A stretch of 64,000 nucleotides of DNA from an uncultured Bacteroides sp. (GCA_947173895.1 CAMWGU010000001.1:1-64000), one strand, 5' to 3'; shown: positions 19,306 to 28,972, counted from the stretch's first letter. Numbers and translations: made by a program. The notes: a model not told the origin generated them from the sequence alone.

Positions 19306-19980
19306 ATGATTAAGACAGTTAACTTACAGAAAATCTTCAAGACAGAAGAAGTGGAAACATGGGCGTTGAACAATGTCAGCCTGGAAATCAAGGAAGGAGA
19401 ATTTGTAGCCATCATGGGACCATCCGGATGCGGAAAATCTACCCTGCTGAACATACTCGGACTGCTGGACAACCCGACCGGCGGAACGTACGAATTGAAC
19501 GGAACGGACGTGTCACGATTCACCGAAGCACAACGAACCAACCTGCGGAAGGGAGTCATCGGATTTGTGTTCCAAAGCTTCAACCTAATAGACGAACTGA
19601 ATGTGTACGAGAACATCGAGCTACCCCTGCTCTACATGGGAATCCCGACAGCCGAACGCAAACGCCGGGTAGAAGAAGCCATGAACCGCATGGCCATCGC
19701 CCACCGCGTGAAACACTTCCCCCAACAATTGTCTGGAGGACAGCAACAGCGCGTAGCCATCGCACGTGCCGTAGTAGCCAACCCGAAACTAATCCTTGCC
19801 GACGAGCCGACCGGTAACCTGGACTCAAAGAACGGCAAGGAAGTGATGGAACTGCTGAGCGAACTGAACAAGGAGGGAACCACCATTGTCATGGTGACAC
19901 ACTCGCAACACGATGCAGGCTACGCCGGAAGAACCATCAACCTGTTTGACGGACAGGTAGTGAACGAAATAAAAATCTAA
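19306..19980 (+). CDS. ABC transporter ATP-binding protein (MacB/LolD-like)
   Basis: A 224-residue ATPase with every family motif: Walker [10 protein letters not shown] (about residues 39-47), Q loop VFQSFNL, signature [14 protein letters not shown], Walker [13 protein letters not shown] and a switch His in VTHSQ. It is the lone nucleotide-binding subunit of the nine-gene operon. It must be the energy source for most or all six permeases unless other ATPases act in trans. Length and the ADEPTGNLD motif place it with LolD/MacB/FtsE-type ATPases, which drive conformational coupling of periplasmic partners rather than classical substrate passage through the membrane. Confidence 0.96.
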   Translation: MIKTVNLQKIFKTEEVETWALNNVSLEIKEGEFVAIMGPSGCGKSTLLNILGLLDNPTGGTYELNGTDVSRFTEAQRTNLRKGVIGFVFQSFNLIDELNVYENIELPLLYMGIPTAERKRRVEEAMNRMAIAHRVKHFPQQLSGGQQQRVAIARAVVANPKLILADEPTGNLDSKNGKEVMELLSELNKEGTTIVMVTHSQHDAGYAGRTINLFDGQVVNEIKI

Positions 19981-19995
19981 TGACCCAAAGAAGAC

Positions 19996-22344
19996 ATGAT
20001 TTACTATAATCTGTTGAAAATCGTGCTAAGAAGTTGGAGGAAGAACAAATTGTTCTTCCTCATCTCCTTAGGCAGCCTCACCGTAGGACTGTCGTGCACC
20101 ATCCTGCTCTCTGCCTTCGTGATTCACGAATACGGCATCGAAAGCGACAACCCGAACGCCGGACGCATTGTACGCCTGCTTCAACCCGACATGAACGAAG
20201 GCAAAACCTACTACACCTGGTTCCCATCCACTGCACCGTTCGACGCCTTTCCCGAAGTGGAAAGCGTACTACGCACCGCCCAGCTGTACACCCAGTCAGT
20301 CACCTATGGGCAGGAGACATTCGGCGGACAAAATCTGGCACTGGCAGACACCACGCTTCTCCGATTCTTCCCCTTGCAGACACAAGAAGGGGAGTTGGAG
20401 CACACCCTGCGCTCGCCGGACCGGATAGCCGTCAGTCAGAACCTTGCCCGAAAAATCTTCGGCGGAAAGAATCCGATAGGAGAACAACTGGCATTCCACA
20501 TCGACGGTTACAATACCCGCTCGGGAAAAGAAGAAACCCTCACGTTGACCGTAGGCGCCGTCTTCCGGCCCGGAGAGCACTCTCTCCTGAAAGCCGACCT
20601 GATAACAAGCATGGACTGGCACACCGGACGGACCTCCTTATGGCTGAAAGCACGGCCGGGCACAAACATGAAAGCATTCCGCCACCGAGTGGAAACCACC
20701 GAGATGCAACGGCTCATGGATAAAGGATGTTACCAGACCCACTCCCTGTCGCAGGTCTTTTTCGACACCGCCACGCAAGACCCCTGCCAGTACATCGTGG
20801 CACACCGCGGCCGGACCATGCTGTATGCCGGACTGCTGGCCGCGCTGCTGGTGCTGCTGACCGGAATGTCCAACTACGTCAATCTCAGTTTCTCGCGCCT
20901 GCTGGGACTGGCAAAGACGCTACACACCGAACAACTGATGGGTGCCGGGAGGCGGATTGTCCGGCTCCAGCTGTTCACCGACACCTTTGCCATGCTGTTG
21001 CTGGCACTGGTGCTAGCGTTCCTGCTCATCAGCGACCTACTACCCCTATTCAACAACCTGTATCACACACAGCTGACGTTCGCCTACTTCCTTTCTGCCG
21101 AGATACAGCCCTTCCTGCTCCTGCTGGCTGGCTGTTTCGCAGTGCTCCCGGCCGCCCTCATCGCACGGAAGATGCACGCCACACAAGAAAGCGCAGGAGA
21201 CACCTTCTTTGCCGGACACCGGAAACACCGGATCATCGCCCAGCTTGTGGCGTTCCAGTTCTTCCTGTCCTTCCTCCTGCTGTTCGCCCTGATGGCCATC
21301 CGCGGGCAAATCGGGCTGGCCAACCGCTCGGCCGACCGCTACAAGGGGCTTTACGAGATATCCGTTCCGAAAGGAGGCATGCGCCTGCTCCTTAACGAGA
21401 CAAAAAACATAAAAGGAGTGAGCGGAGCGGCCGTCACCGAATTCCCCAGCAACGGACAACTGTCGATAGCCCTCTCTCTGCCCGACGACGAGCCGGGAGA
21501 AGAGAATTACCGCATGGCAAATATCATGACTGCCGAGAGGAACTACCTCGACCTGATGGGCATCAAGGTGGAAAAGGAAATAAAAGGGAACCATGAATAT
21601 GGCATCTACATCAACCGCACCTTTGCACGGCTCCTTGCACGCGGAGGCGAAGACATCCTGGGCAAGCGGCTGGGCGAGCTGACAGGACAAGAAGATGCTG
21701 TGTTCCAAAAAACCGTCATCGGGATAGTGGAGGACATGCCCTCCCTCTATGGCGAACAGCAGGCCACACGACCGGCTCTATATGCCATCGTGCCCGAAGC
21801 CAAGGACAACTGTCTGCTGATACGTTGCGATCCGCAGCACAAGGCGGAACTGGAAGCCGGCCTGAAAGCCCTCTACCGGAAATACCTGCCGGAAACACAG
21901 TTCCAGCTGAACGACCTTTATGCCAATGTCCGCCACAACAATCGGGAGTTGTTCGGCTTTGCACAGCTCATCCTGTTCTATACCGTAATCAGCCTGCTGC
22001 TCATCGCCTTCGGACTGTTCGGCATCTCCTGGTTCTCCACCCGGCAACGCACGCGCGAGATAGCCATACGGAAAGTGCACGGCGCTTCCGTCACCCGCAT
22101 CGTATGGCTCATCAACCGGCCATTCCTCTGCCAGATGGCAAGCGCATATCTCCTGGCCGCTCCCACGGCCTGGTGGCTGATGCAGCACTACTGGCTGGAA
22201 CAGTTCACACACCGGGCTCCGGCAGGCTGGTGGTATTTCGTCTTTCCCCTGTTGCTCGTCTTTTCCATCTCGGTTGTCACTGTGACCTTGCACAGCTATC
22301 GGACTGCACGCAGCAATCCGGTAAACAGCCTGAAAATACAATAA
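19996..22344 (+). CDS. FtsX/MacB-type ABC transporter permease 6 (divergent subgroup)
   Basis: A 782-residue permease, last gene of the operon and 15 bp after the ATPase. It keeps the duplicated FtsX plan, with helix 1 at about 20-43 and the coupling segment TRQRTREIAIRKVHGAS before the last three helices. It differs in its start (MIYYNLLKIVLRSWRKNKLF) and in its ending (NPVNSLKIQ instead of NPAEVIK or PAKIIK). The DNA is markedly more GC-rich than permeases 2 to 5. It may be the permease most tightly paired with the adjacent ATPase. Confidence 0.88.
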   Translation: MIYYNLLKIVLRSWRKNKLFFLISLGSLTVGLSCTILLSAFVIHEYGIESDNPNAGRIVRLLQPDMNEGKTYYTWFPSTAPFDAFPEVESVLRTAQLYTQSVTYGQETFGGQNLALADTTLLRFFPLQTQEGELEHTLRSPDRIAVSQNLARKIFGGKNPIGEQLAFHIDGYNTRSGKEETLTLTVGAVFRPGEHSLLKADLITSMDWHTGRTSLWLKARPGTNMKAFRHRVETTEMQRLMDKGCYQTHSLSQVFFDTATQDPCQYIVAHRGRTMLYAGLLAALLVLLTGMSNYVNLSFSRLLGLAKTLHTEQLMGAGRRIVRLQLFTDTFAMLLLALVLAFLLISDLLPLFNNLYHTQLTFAYFLSAEIQPFLLLLAGCFAVLPAALIARKMHATQESAGDTFFAGHRKHRIIAQLVAFQFFLSFLLLFALMAIRGQIGLANRSADRYKGLYEISVPKGGMRLLLNETKNIKGVSGAAVTEFPSNGQLSIALSLPDDEPGEENYRMANIMTAERNYLDLMGIKVEKEIKGNHEYGIYINRTFARLLARGGEDILGKRLGELTGQEDAVFQKTVIGIVEDMPSLYGEQQATRPALYAIVPEAKDNCLLIRCDPQHKAELEAGLKALYRKYLPETQFQLNDLYANVRHNNRELFGFAQLILFYTVISLLLIAFGLFGISWFSTRQRTREIAIRKVHGASVTRIVWLINRPFLCQMASAYLLAAPTAWWLMQHYWLEQFTHRAPAGWWYFVFPLLLVFSISVVTVTLHSYRTARSNPVNSLKIQ

Positions 22345-22381
22345 AAAAGGAAAGAAGCAGCCCCATATCTGAAACAAGGGA

Positions 22382-22415
22382 GCGACCGTATGTGTTGGTT
22401 CACACATACGGTCGC
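22382..22415 (+). terminator. Long hairpin after the exporter operon, built from repeat units
   Basis: A perfect 14-bp stem (GCGACCGTATGTGT at 22382-22395, ACACATACGGTCGC at 22402-22415) with a 6-nt loop, 37 bp after the last exporter gene. There is no immediate T run; the next one starts about 20 bp later (near 22435). The arms use the same CACATACGGTCGC word found in the intergenic array at 50841-50924, so this hairpin seems derived from the 22-bp repeat family. A terminator role is probable but not certain. Confidence 0.55.
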
Positions 22416-22514
22416 AATGGCCTATACATATATATTTTTTTGCGCCTTCTGAGGAAAAAACGAAGGAAAAAACTTTTCTTCATCTCTGCAAAGCAATGTT
22501 TCTCAAATTTTGCC

Positions 22515-22522
22515 TACTTTTG
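22515..22522 (+). promoter_or_regulatory. -7 element for the SNF2 gene
   Basis: TACTTTTG matches TAnnTTTG and lies 38 bp upstream of the SNF2 start codon. No clear -33 TTTG is seen. Confidence 0.55.
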
Positions 22523-22560
22523 TTTTTAGTATTTCATACTTGTTTATTTATACTTAGATT

Positions 22561-25500
22561 ATGGCCAAAAAGAACATCTCTCCAAAAACGGAAAGCGAGA
22601 AAGCAGAAAAAAAAGAAGAACTGTTGAAAGAGTTGGCATGGGAAATCGATCCTGTCTGTCCCTATGGAACTGCTTCCATATTGGCAAAAAATACCGGATT
22701 GACCATCACAGCTGTCAAACAATACATCAAAGAACTGATAGAAGAGCAAAAACTGATCTTTATCGACGGAACCAACTCATACAACCATAGATACATACTG
22801 GACGGTGCATTGCATATCCAACTGCTCGACGAAATAAGAAAAGAACCAAAATATTTTGCCGAACAGGTGGACACATATAGCTTGTGGGAAGAATACAGCT
22901 GGAAGAATATGGTTAGAAACTTTATACTGAGCGGGAAACTTCCAAAATCAGACATCCCCGACTACAACGATTCCGAAACACAAAACGAACTGGTACGATG
23001 GATGCCAAACTATCCGGAATGGATACCTTTCTTCAATAGCCTTCCCTCTAAAATACACCGCAACGTCTTCACTCAGCAGGCCTATCTGTGGAACGAGTTG
23101 CTGACGCAACCTAACATAACCTATCTGAACCAATACTTCATAGAGAACGAAAAGCTTCCCGAAAGTCTACGCAACCATTTCAAAAGCGACTATGCTTTCT
23201 ATGAATACGTGTTGCCCGGGCGGCTGAACGAATTTATGACCATCCCCCACCCCGATACTCCTCTGTACCAATGCATTTCGGCACTCTGCATGCAATATCA
23301 GGGAAAAACGAAAGAAGCTATCCGGCTATACCAACAGGCCCTGAAAGGACTGGGAACCTCTTTCTTCGACAATTCCTTCTACAACGTCTGTTACATACTG
23401 GCACTGATTCAGGAAGACAGCACATCGTCACGTAATAAACTGAACGTGTTGTCGCGGAAAAAAGAACTGGATAACCACTTCCACCTAACCCCCGCACAAC
23501 TACTGATATGGCACGGTCTGAAAAAAGACACCACAAAGCTTATGGAAGAAATCAAGCAGGAACTGAGCTACATGCCACGACTCTCCATGCTGATGACCCT
23601 GCTGCTTCTCCACCATTTCCATCTGGACGATCGGATAAAAGAGAACGAAAACTTGGTGTGCGAACTTCTAGATAACGAACAATTGAAACTGCTGCAACTG
23701 GAATTCTCGCAAGACTTTGCCCCCTTCATTACCCGCGCGGACAAACTGAAGGAACAAATCCACCTCACCCCCCTGTTGCCTCCCTGCAAGAAGCTAGAGC
23801 CATGGGAAAAAGTCATTGCCGAACTGATGGAAAAAACCAAGCCTGCACAAGCCGAACCGGCGTCCGCTGCAAAAGAGTCAAGAAGCCGTATCATCTATCT
23901 GGTGAACCGGATGGGATACATCACTCCAGTGCTACAGAAATCAAAGGATGGAGTAACGTGGAGCAAAGGACGGAACATCGCCCTATCCACCTTCCACGCC
24001 GGACTGCCTGAAATGAACGACAAGGACCGAGCCATGGCAAACCTGGTGAAACGATATACCTACGGCTGGTACCGGAACGAACAATGGGAACTGAGTGGCG
24101 AAGAGGCACTGGTAGAACTGGCGGGATATCCGTTGGTGTTTTCCAACAAACATCCCGATACGCCCGTTGTAATCAGCTGTGAGTCACCCCAGCTCACCGT
24201 GACCCGTACCCCAAACGGTTTCAGGATAGAACACAACGCAGGCGAACACCTCGAACGGCTTTTCATCCTGCAAACAGAAAGTGACTTCCTGTTCCGTGTG
24301 ATCCAGCTTTCTTCCGACCAACGCGAACTGCTGAGCATGCTCTCCAAACACAAAGACTTCCCGAAAGAATCAGAAAAACAACTGGCCGAGCTCCTACCTC
24401 GGCTAAGCCAGGTGATAACTGTACACTCCGATCTGCTTCAAGACAAGAAACAACTGAAACAGATAAAGGCAGACACACGGATCAGCATCCTGCTGCAACC
24501 GCTTGGCGAAGGCATAAAGGCAGAAATCTTCGTGAAACCACTCGGCGACTATCCTCCCTACTGCAAACCGGGCAAAGGAAACGTGAGTGTCATCGGCACG
24601 GTCAAGGGAAAAGAGGTGCAGGCCATTCGCGACTTTAAAAAGGAAAAACAACATCTGGCACAACTGCAAGAATGGCTGCAACCGCTCGGCGACCGGACGA
24701 ACACCGAAGAAGACACGCTCTTTTTCGAAAACACCTACCAGTGTTTGGACCTGCTAGAAATACTCCATGCACACTCAAACGACATCCGGACAGAATGGCC
24801 GCAAGGCGTAAAGATTAAACTGAAAGGAAAGGCCGACATGTCCCACCTATCCATGTCCGTAAAAAGCATCGGGCAATGGTTTGAACTGGAAGGCGAACTG
24901 ACGACCGACAACGGAACCATCCTACACATGGCCGAACTCCTGCAAAAGATACGCGAAAGCAAAGGACGATTCATTACCCTGACAGACAACGAGTTTATAG
25001 CCCTGACAGACAACCTGCGCAAACAGCTACAGGCAATAGACCCGATACTGACCGAGGAAAAAGGAAAACTGAAACTGCCCGCACTGACCGCTCCCTCCTT
25101 GCAGGAAATGGAGCATCAGGGAGCCTTCGTGAAAAAAGACGAAACATTCAGCCAACTGATAAGCCGCATAGAGGAAGCCGAAAAGAAACACTTTCCCCTG
25201 CCCCGTCAGCTGAAAGCCGAACTACGAGACTATCAGAAAGAAGGCTTTGACTGGCTGGCCCGCCTATCCCACTGGGGAATGGGAGCCTGCCTGGCAGACG
25301 ACATGGGACTGGGAAAGACCCTGCAAGCCATCGCCTTGATGCTGGAACGAAGCAAACAGGGAGCAACATTGGTAGTGACGCCCGCCTCCATCCTACAGAA
25401 TTGGGAAAACGAACTGGCACGGTTTGCTCCCTCGCTGACCACGCTCGTGCTGAACAACGCCGGAAGCAATCGGAAGACACTGGTGGCCAATGCCTCGGAC

Positions 25501-26592
25501 TATGACGTTGTCCTCACCACTTACGGGCTGCTGGTGAACGAAGAAGAAACACTGGCCGGCAAGGTATGGAGCACCATCATTCTGGATGAGGCACACACCA
25601 TCAAGAACAAGGAAACCAAAATGTCCAAAGCCGCCATGAAACTGAAAGGCGGATTCCGCTTGCTACTGACAGGCACACCGATACAGAACCATTTGGGAGA
25701 AATATGGAACTTGTTTGAATTTGCCAACCCGGGACTACTGGGCACCTTCCGGCAATTCACCGAAAGATTCATCACCCCCATTGAGAAAGAAGGCGACCGA
25801 AACAGATACCGCCACCTGAAACGCCTGATCCAGCCGTTTATCCTAAGGCGGGCAAAGACGGAAGTGCTGGACGAACTGCCTCAGAAGACCGAAATCACCC
25901 TACATGTAGAACTGAGCGAGCCCGAACGAGCACTCTACGAAAACCTGCGGAGAACAGCGGTCAACAACCTGAAAGAAGGCACCACTACCATACAGGCTTT
26001 GGCGGAAATCACCAGACTCCGACAAGCGGCATGCCACCCGTCACTGGTGCATCCCGAACTCCACTTGCCTTCCGCCAAGTCCGAAGCATTTCTTAAACTG
26101 GTGGAAGAACTGATGAACAATCATCACCGGGCACTGGTGTTCAGCCAGTTCACCACCCACTTGGAACTGATACGGAAAGAACTGGACGAAGCACACATCG
26201 ACTATCTGTACCTAGACGGAAGCACCCCACTATCTGAAAGAGGACGAATAGTAAAAGCTTTTCAGACCGGAGAACAACCTCTGTTCCTCATCAGCCTGAA
26301 AGCCGGCGGACTGGGTCTGAACCTGACTGCGGCCGACTTTGTCATCCATTTGGACCCATGGTGGAACCCCGCCATAGAACACCAAGCATCGGACCGTGCC
26401 TACCGCATCGGACAGACACAGCCCGTCACCATTTATCGACTGATAGCATCACAAACCATTGAAGAAAAAATCATCCGTCTGCACCAAACCAAAAAGTCGC
26501 TAGCCGACTCCTTGTTGGACGGTAGCGACATGGCACACAAGCTGACCCAAAAAGAATTGCTGGAACTACTGAAAGAAGCGAACGGATGCTGA
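22561..26592 (+). CDS. SNF2-family DEAD/DEAH ATPase (large, 1343 aa)
   Basis: A 1343-residue protein. The first 80 residues look like a winged-helix segment (KNTGLTITAVKQYIKELIEE). About 800 residues of mostly helical, unrecognised sequence follow, with a low-complexity linker near residue 425. The C-terminal third is a complete SNF2 motor: Walker A ADDMGLGKTLQ (about 910-920), a DEAH box in ILDEAH (about 1007), the LTGTPIQN motif, RRAKTEVLDELP, and the helicase-C region with LISLKAGGLGLNLT and AYRIGQ. Such enzymes translocate on double-stranded DNA and remodel protein-DNA complexes. No methylase, nuclease or phage-defence partner lies next to it, so a defence role is not supported. It is monocistronic between repeat-rich gaps. 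Confidence 0.93.
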   Translation: MAKKNISPKTESEKAEKKEELLKELAWEIDPVCPYGTASILAKNTGLTITAVKQYIKELIEEQKLIFIDGTNSYNHRYILDGALHIQLLDEIRKEPKYFAEQVDTYSLWEEYSWKNMVRNFILSGKLPKSDIPDYNDSETQNELVRWMPNYPEWIPFFNSLPSKIHRNVFTQQAYLWNELLTQPNITYLNQYFIENEKLPESLRNHFKSDYAFYEYVLPGRLNEFMTIPHPDTPLYQCISALCMQYQGKTKEAIRLYQQALKGLGTSFFDNSFYNVCYILALIQEDSTSSRNKLNVLSRKKELDNHFHLTPAQLLIWHGLKKDTTKLMEEIKQELSYMPRLSMLMTLLLLHHFHLDDRIKENENLVCELLDNEQLKLLQLEFSQDFAPFITRADKLKEQIHLTPLLPPCKKLEPWEKVIAELMEKTKPAQAEPASAAKESRSRIIYLVNRMGYITPVLQKSKDGVTWSKGRNIALSTFHAGLPEMNDKDRAMANLVKRYTYGWYRNEQWELSGEEALVELAGYPLVFSNKHPDTPVVISCESPQLTVTRTPNGFRIEHNAGEHLERLFILQTESDFLFRVIQLSSDQRELLSMLSKHKDFPKESEKQLAELLPRLSQVITVHSDLLQDKKQLKQIKADTRISILLQPLGEGIKAEIFVKPLGDYPPYCKPGKGNVSVIGTVKGKEVQAIRDFKKEKQHLAQLQEWLQPLGDRTNTEEDTLFFENTYQCLDLLEILHAHSNDIRTEWPQGVKIKLKGKADMSHLSMSVKSIGQWFELEGELTTDNGTILHMAELLQKIRESKGRFITLTDNEFIALTDNLRKQLQAIDPILTEEKGKLKLPALTAPSLQEMEHQGAFVKKDETFSQLISRIEEAEKKHFPLPRQLKAELRDYQKEGFDWLARLSHWGMGACLADDMGLGKTLQAIALMLERSKQGATLVVTPASILQNWENELARFAPSLTTLVLNNAGSNRKTLVANASDYDVVLTTYGLLVNEEETLAGKVWSTIILDEAHTIKNKETKMSKAAMKLKGGFRLLLTGTPIQNHLGEIWNLFEFANPGLLGTFRQFTERFITPIEKEGDRNRYRHLKRLIQPFILRRAKTEVLDELPQKTEITLHVELSEPERALYENLRRTAVNNLKEGTTTIQALAEITRLRQAACHPSLVHPELHLPSAKSEAFLKLVEELMNNHHRALVFSQFTTHLELIRKELDEAHIDYLYLDGSTPLSERGRIVKAFQTGEQPLFLISLKAGGLGLNLTAADFVIHLDPWWNPAIEHQASDRAYRIGQTQPVTIYRLIASQTIEEKIIRLHQTKKSLADSLLDGSDMAHKLTQKELLELLKEANGC

Positions 26593-26605
26593 CACACTAT
26601 TTTCT

Positions 26606-26956
26606 TTATTTCAATTTGCACGACTCATAAGAATAAACTACTTTTGTAACGGATGAATTGAAGAAAACAGAAAGGATTTCACAACAGTCTCCGCTTATGC
26701 GGAACATGCAAGCTTGTATTGCGTACGTATGTGTAGCCCGATACATACGTACGTGTAGCTTGATACATACGGGATCAGCAGATATTTCCGGTTGGTAATA
26801 TTCCGTCAGTCCGATATAATCATAGGAACATCGCAACCGGTGGTATCTGTATTTCCAAGTCTTGTTGCTTTCCGGCCAAGAGCCTTCGCCTGCCGAAACC
26901 AACGCATTACCATCATCTTTCGGTCCGGCATTGTCCGAAGTTACCATTTTTTGCAT
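26606..26956 (-). other. Small open frame linked to composite repeat B; coding status doubtful
   Basis: An open frame of 116 codons begins at an ATG inside the tail of composite repeat B (MQKM...DNAGPKDDGNA) and runs out of the repeat. The first 23 codons align with the same segment in repeat C (41062-41133). Differences there fall partly at third codon positions (GGA/GGG, GAT/GAC, GCG/GCA), but copy C carries a 1-base insertion that breaks the frame. The rest has no recognisable domain and crosses a solo ACGT array, which argues against a functional protein. It may be the remnant of a gene once carried by the repeat. Confidence 0.2.
26720..26772. repeat. Solo ACGT-type 22-bp array
   Basis: Two and a half units (GCGTACGTATGTGTAGCCCG, then ATACATACGTACGTGTAGC, then ATACATACGG). 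It lies about 100 bp outside the end of composite repeat B, between the convergent SNF2 and serine palmitoyltransferase genes. The rest of 26593-26875 shows nothing else I can name. Confidence 0.65.
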
Positions 26957-27585
26957 AGTTGCCCCTTCACACAGGATATAGCATTGACGTGATTCTGTTT
27001 TTTCCCTTTCTCCTTTCATTATCCGCCGAAACGCCCTGCCGATGGGGATTCCGAGGGTGAAAGGACACTCCGCCGGGTCCTTTCATCCCCCTTTCATCCT
27101 CCCTTCATCGGCACACAAAGGCAGCATGGCGTGAAACCGCCCAGGGCAGATGTGAAAGGACTCATGCCGGTGGCTGAAAGGGTCGTGATGGGATGTACTG
27201 TCATTTTTAACAGATTGATTAATAGAATGTTTCACCCAAAATGAAAGGGTGAAGGGAGAAAGGGAAGAAGCAACCTGATGAGGGGATGGTGTGCTCTGCA
27301 CGTACGTACGTGTGAGCCTATACATACGTATGTGTAAGCCTATACGTACGTATGTACAAGCCCACACATACGTACGTGTTTTGCGACAAGACGGAATATG
27401 TTGCGGCGCACAGACCAAGCCTGTACAGTGAACAAGCCGGGCTTGTACGGCGAACAGAGCATGCTTGTACAACGAACAGGGCATGCTCGTGCAGTGAACA
27501 AGCATGCCTTGTTCCGGTGAACAGGCCTGCGATTTTCCCCGTTTCAGCGGCCAATGAAAGGATGAAGAAAAAAGTAGAATCACGT
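26876..27585 (-). repeat. Composite dispersed repeat, copy B (inverted)
   Basis: The most complete copy, on the minus strand. In its own direction it runs: an array of about 22-bp units with AAGCATGC and TGTTC words (27530 down to 27413), a second array of 22-bp ACGTACGT units (27380 down to 27299), a CT-rich block bounded by inverted repeats (27257 down to 27004), and a tail (GTAGAATCACGTCA-like, then GTGTGAAGGGGCAAC and a short coding-like segment). The order and spacing match copy C (40478-41135). It fills the gap between two convergent genes and carries no transposase. Confidence 0.8.
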
Positions 27586-27632
27586 CAAAAAAAGAACCAT
27601 GCCCTCACTCCGTCAGGGAGTCTGGACATGGT
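27585..27632 (-). terminator. Terminator of serine palmitoyltransferase gene
   Basis: On the minus strand a long imperfect hairpin (ACCATG/CATGGT outer arms at 27627-27632 and 27596-27601, ACTCC/GGAGT inner arms) is followed by TCTTTTTTTG. It lies about 40 bp past the stop codon and abuts composite repeat B. Confidence 0.75.
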
Positions 27633-27673
27633 TTCCCACTATATATTTGCTTGTTGTTACAGTTCCGTTTCCT

Positions 27674-28861
27674 TTATTTAATGATCTCCAGCTGTCGGAA
27701 ACATTTAGTAAGCTTCTCTACGGCATAGTCTACCTGTTCCCTAGTGTGAGTAGCCATCAGTGCCACACGCACCAAGGTATCTTGCGGAGCACAAGCGGGT
27801 GGAATAACAGGATTGATAAAGATGCCTTCATCAAAGGCTAGCTTAGTCACTTCGAATGTTTTGTCTGTGTCACGGACATAAAGCGGGATAATCGGACTTT
27901 CCGTATCACCGATCTCAAAACCGGCCTGACGGAAACAATCCAATGCGTAATTGGTAATCTTCCACAAGTTTTCGCGACGTTCCGGCTCCGTCTTAAGAAT
28001 ATGAAGCGCAGCACGTGCGGCCGCTGTAGCGGCAGGAGTATTGCTTGCCGAGAATATATATGACCGCGAATTATGACGCAACCAGTTGATGGTATCTTTA
28101 TCTGCAGCAACAAAACCTCCGATAGAAGCCAACGACTTGGAGAAGGTACCCATGATGACATCCACCTGATCTGTCAGTCCGAAATGGTCGCATACACCAC
28201 GTCCATCACGGCCAAACACTCCCAATCCATGTGCTTCGTCCACCATGATACTTGCATTGTATTTTTCTTTCAAGCGGACAATCTCGGGCAAGTTTGCCAA
28301 ATCTCCTTCCATAGAAAAGACACCGTCTACCACAATCAGTTTTACTGATTCCGGTTTACACTTTTGAAGTTCCTTTTCAAGAGCTTCCATGTCATTGTGC
28401 TTATACTTCAGCTGAGTAGAAAAAGACAGACGGCGTCCATCCACGATAGAAGCATGATCACGGTCATCACAGATAATGTAATCATTGCGGTCTGTCAGGC
28501 AAGATACCACCCCTTCATTCACAGTGAAGCCCGTGGAATACACCAATGCGTCATCCTTTCCAACAAATTCCGCTAATTCTTTTTCTAACTGCACGTGCAG
28601 GTCAAGCGTGCCATTCAAGAAGCGTGAACCTGCACAACCTGTACCATATTTACGGGTTGCAGCGATAGCTGCTTCAATAATTCGTTCGTCGTAAGTCAAC
28701 CCCATATATGAGTTGGAGCCAAACATCAGCACCTTCTTTCCATCCATGACAACCTCTGTGTCCTGATGGCTATCTATCTCACGAAAATAAGGGTAAACGC
28801 CTCTTTCCATGTATAGTTGAGGCAATCTGAATTTACTTAACTTGTCTTGTAATAATCCCAT
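27674..28861 (-). CDS. spt: Serine palmitoyltransferase (sphingolipid synthesis; alpha-oxoamine synthase family)
   Basis: A 395-residue PLP enzyme of the alpha-oxoamine synthase family. It shows GSNSYMGLTYD near the N-terminus, GTGCAGSRFLNGT, VDEAHGLGVFG and the PLP-lysine motif GTFSKSLASIGG (Lys near 240). The family includes KBL, BioF and SPT. The N-terminal extension (VYPYFREIDS) and the overall reading resemble the Bacteroides serine palmitoyltransferase, which condenses serine with palmitoyl-CoA to 3-ketosphinganine, the first step of sphingolipid synthesis. No biotin or threonine catabolism genes are nearby, which weakens BioF and KBL as alternatives. It is divergent from a lipid kinase gene, a context that fits lipid metabolism. 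Confidence 0.88.
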   Translation of the reverse strand: MGLLQDKLSKFRLPQLYMERGVYPYFREIDSHQDTEVVMDGKKVLMFGSNSYMGLTYDERIIEAAIAATRKYGTGCAGSRFLNGTLDLHVQLEKELAEFVGKDDALVYSTGFTVNEGVVSCLTDRNDYIICDDRDHASIVDGRRLSFSTQLKYKHNDMEALEKELQKCKPESVKLIVVDGVFSMEGDLANLPEIVRLKEKYNASIMVDEAHGLGVFGRDGRGVCDHFGLTDQVDVIMGTFSKSLASIGGFVAADKDTINWLRHNSRSYIFSASNTPAATAAARAALHILKTEPERRENLWKITNYALDCFRQAGFEIGDTESPIIPLYVRDTDKTFEVTKLAFDEGIFINPVIPPACAPQDTLVRVALMATHTREQVDYAVEKLTKCFRQLEIIK

Positions 28862-28964
28862 ATCCTATTGTATATGTAAGCCTCGTCGGTCTTACTTTAT
28901 AATAAATGTATATTAATTCACCAATACATTCCGTTTTTCAAGGCCTGCCTATCAAAACAGGCTG

Positions 28965-28972
28965 CAAAGATA
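28965..28972 (-). promoter_or_regulatory. -7 element for serine palmitoyltransferase
   Basis: TATCTTTG on the minus strand, about 103 bp before the ATG. The leader between them contains a small stem (GCCTG/CAGGC). Confidence 0.5.

Noticed and set aside
22561..26592. SNF2 protein as core of a phage-defence system (DISARM- or BREX-like)
   Set aside because: No methyltransferase, PLD nuclease, PglZ or other defence gene lies beside it; the neighbours are an exporter operon and repeat DNA.
27083..27583. 166-codon open frame across composite repeat B, and the matching 179-codon frame at 40396-40935
   Set aside because: Both run through the tandem arrays and consist of repeated short peptides (for example CTSMPCSLYKHA, TYVRIGLHIRMY). 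They are open on both strands because of the repeats, not because of coding.
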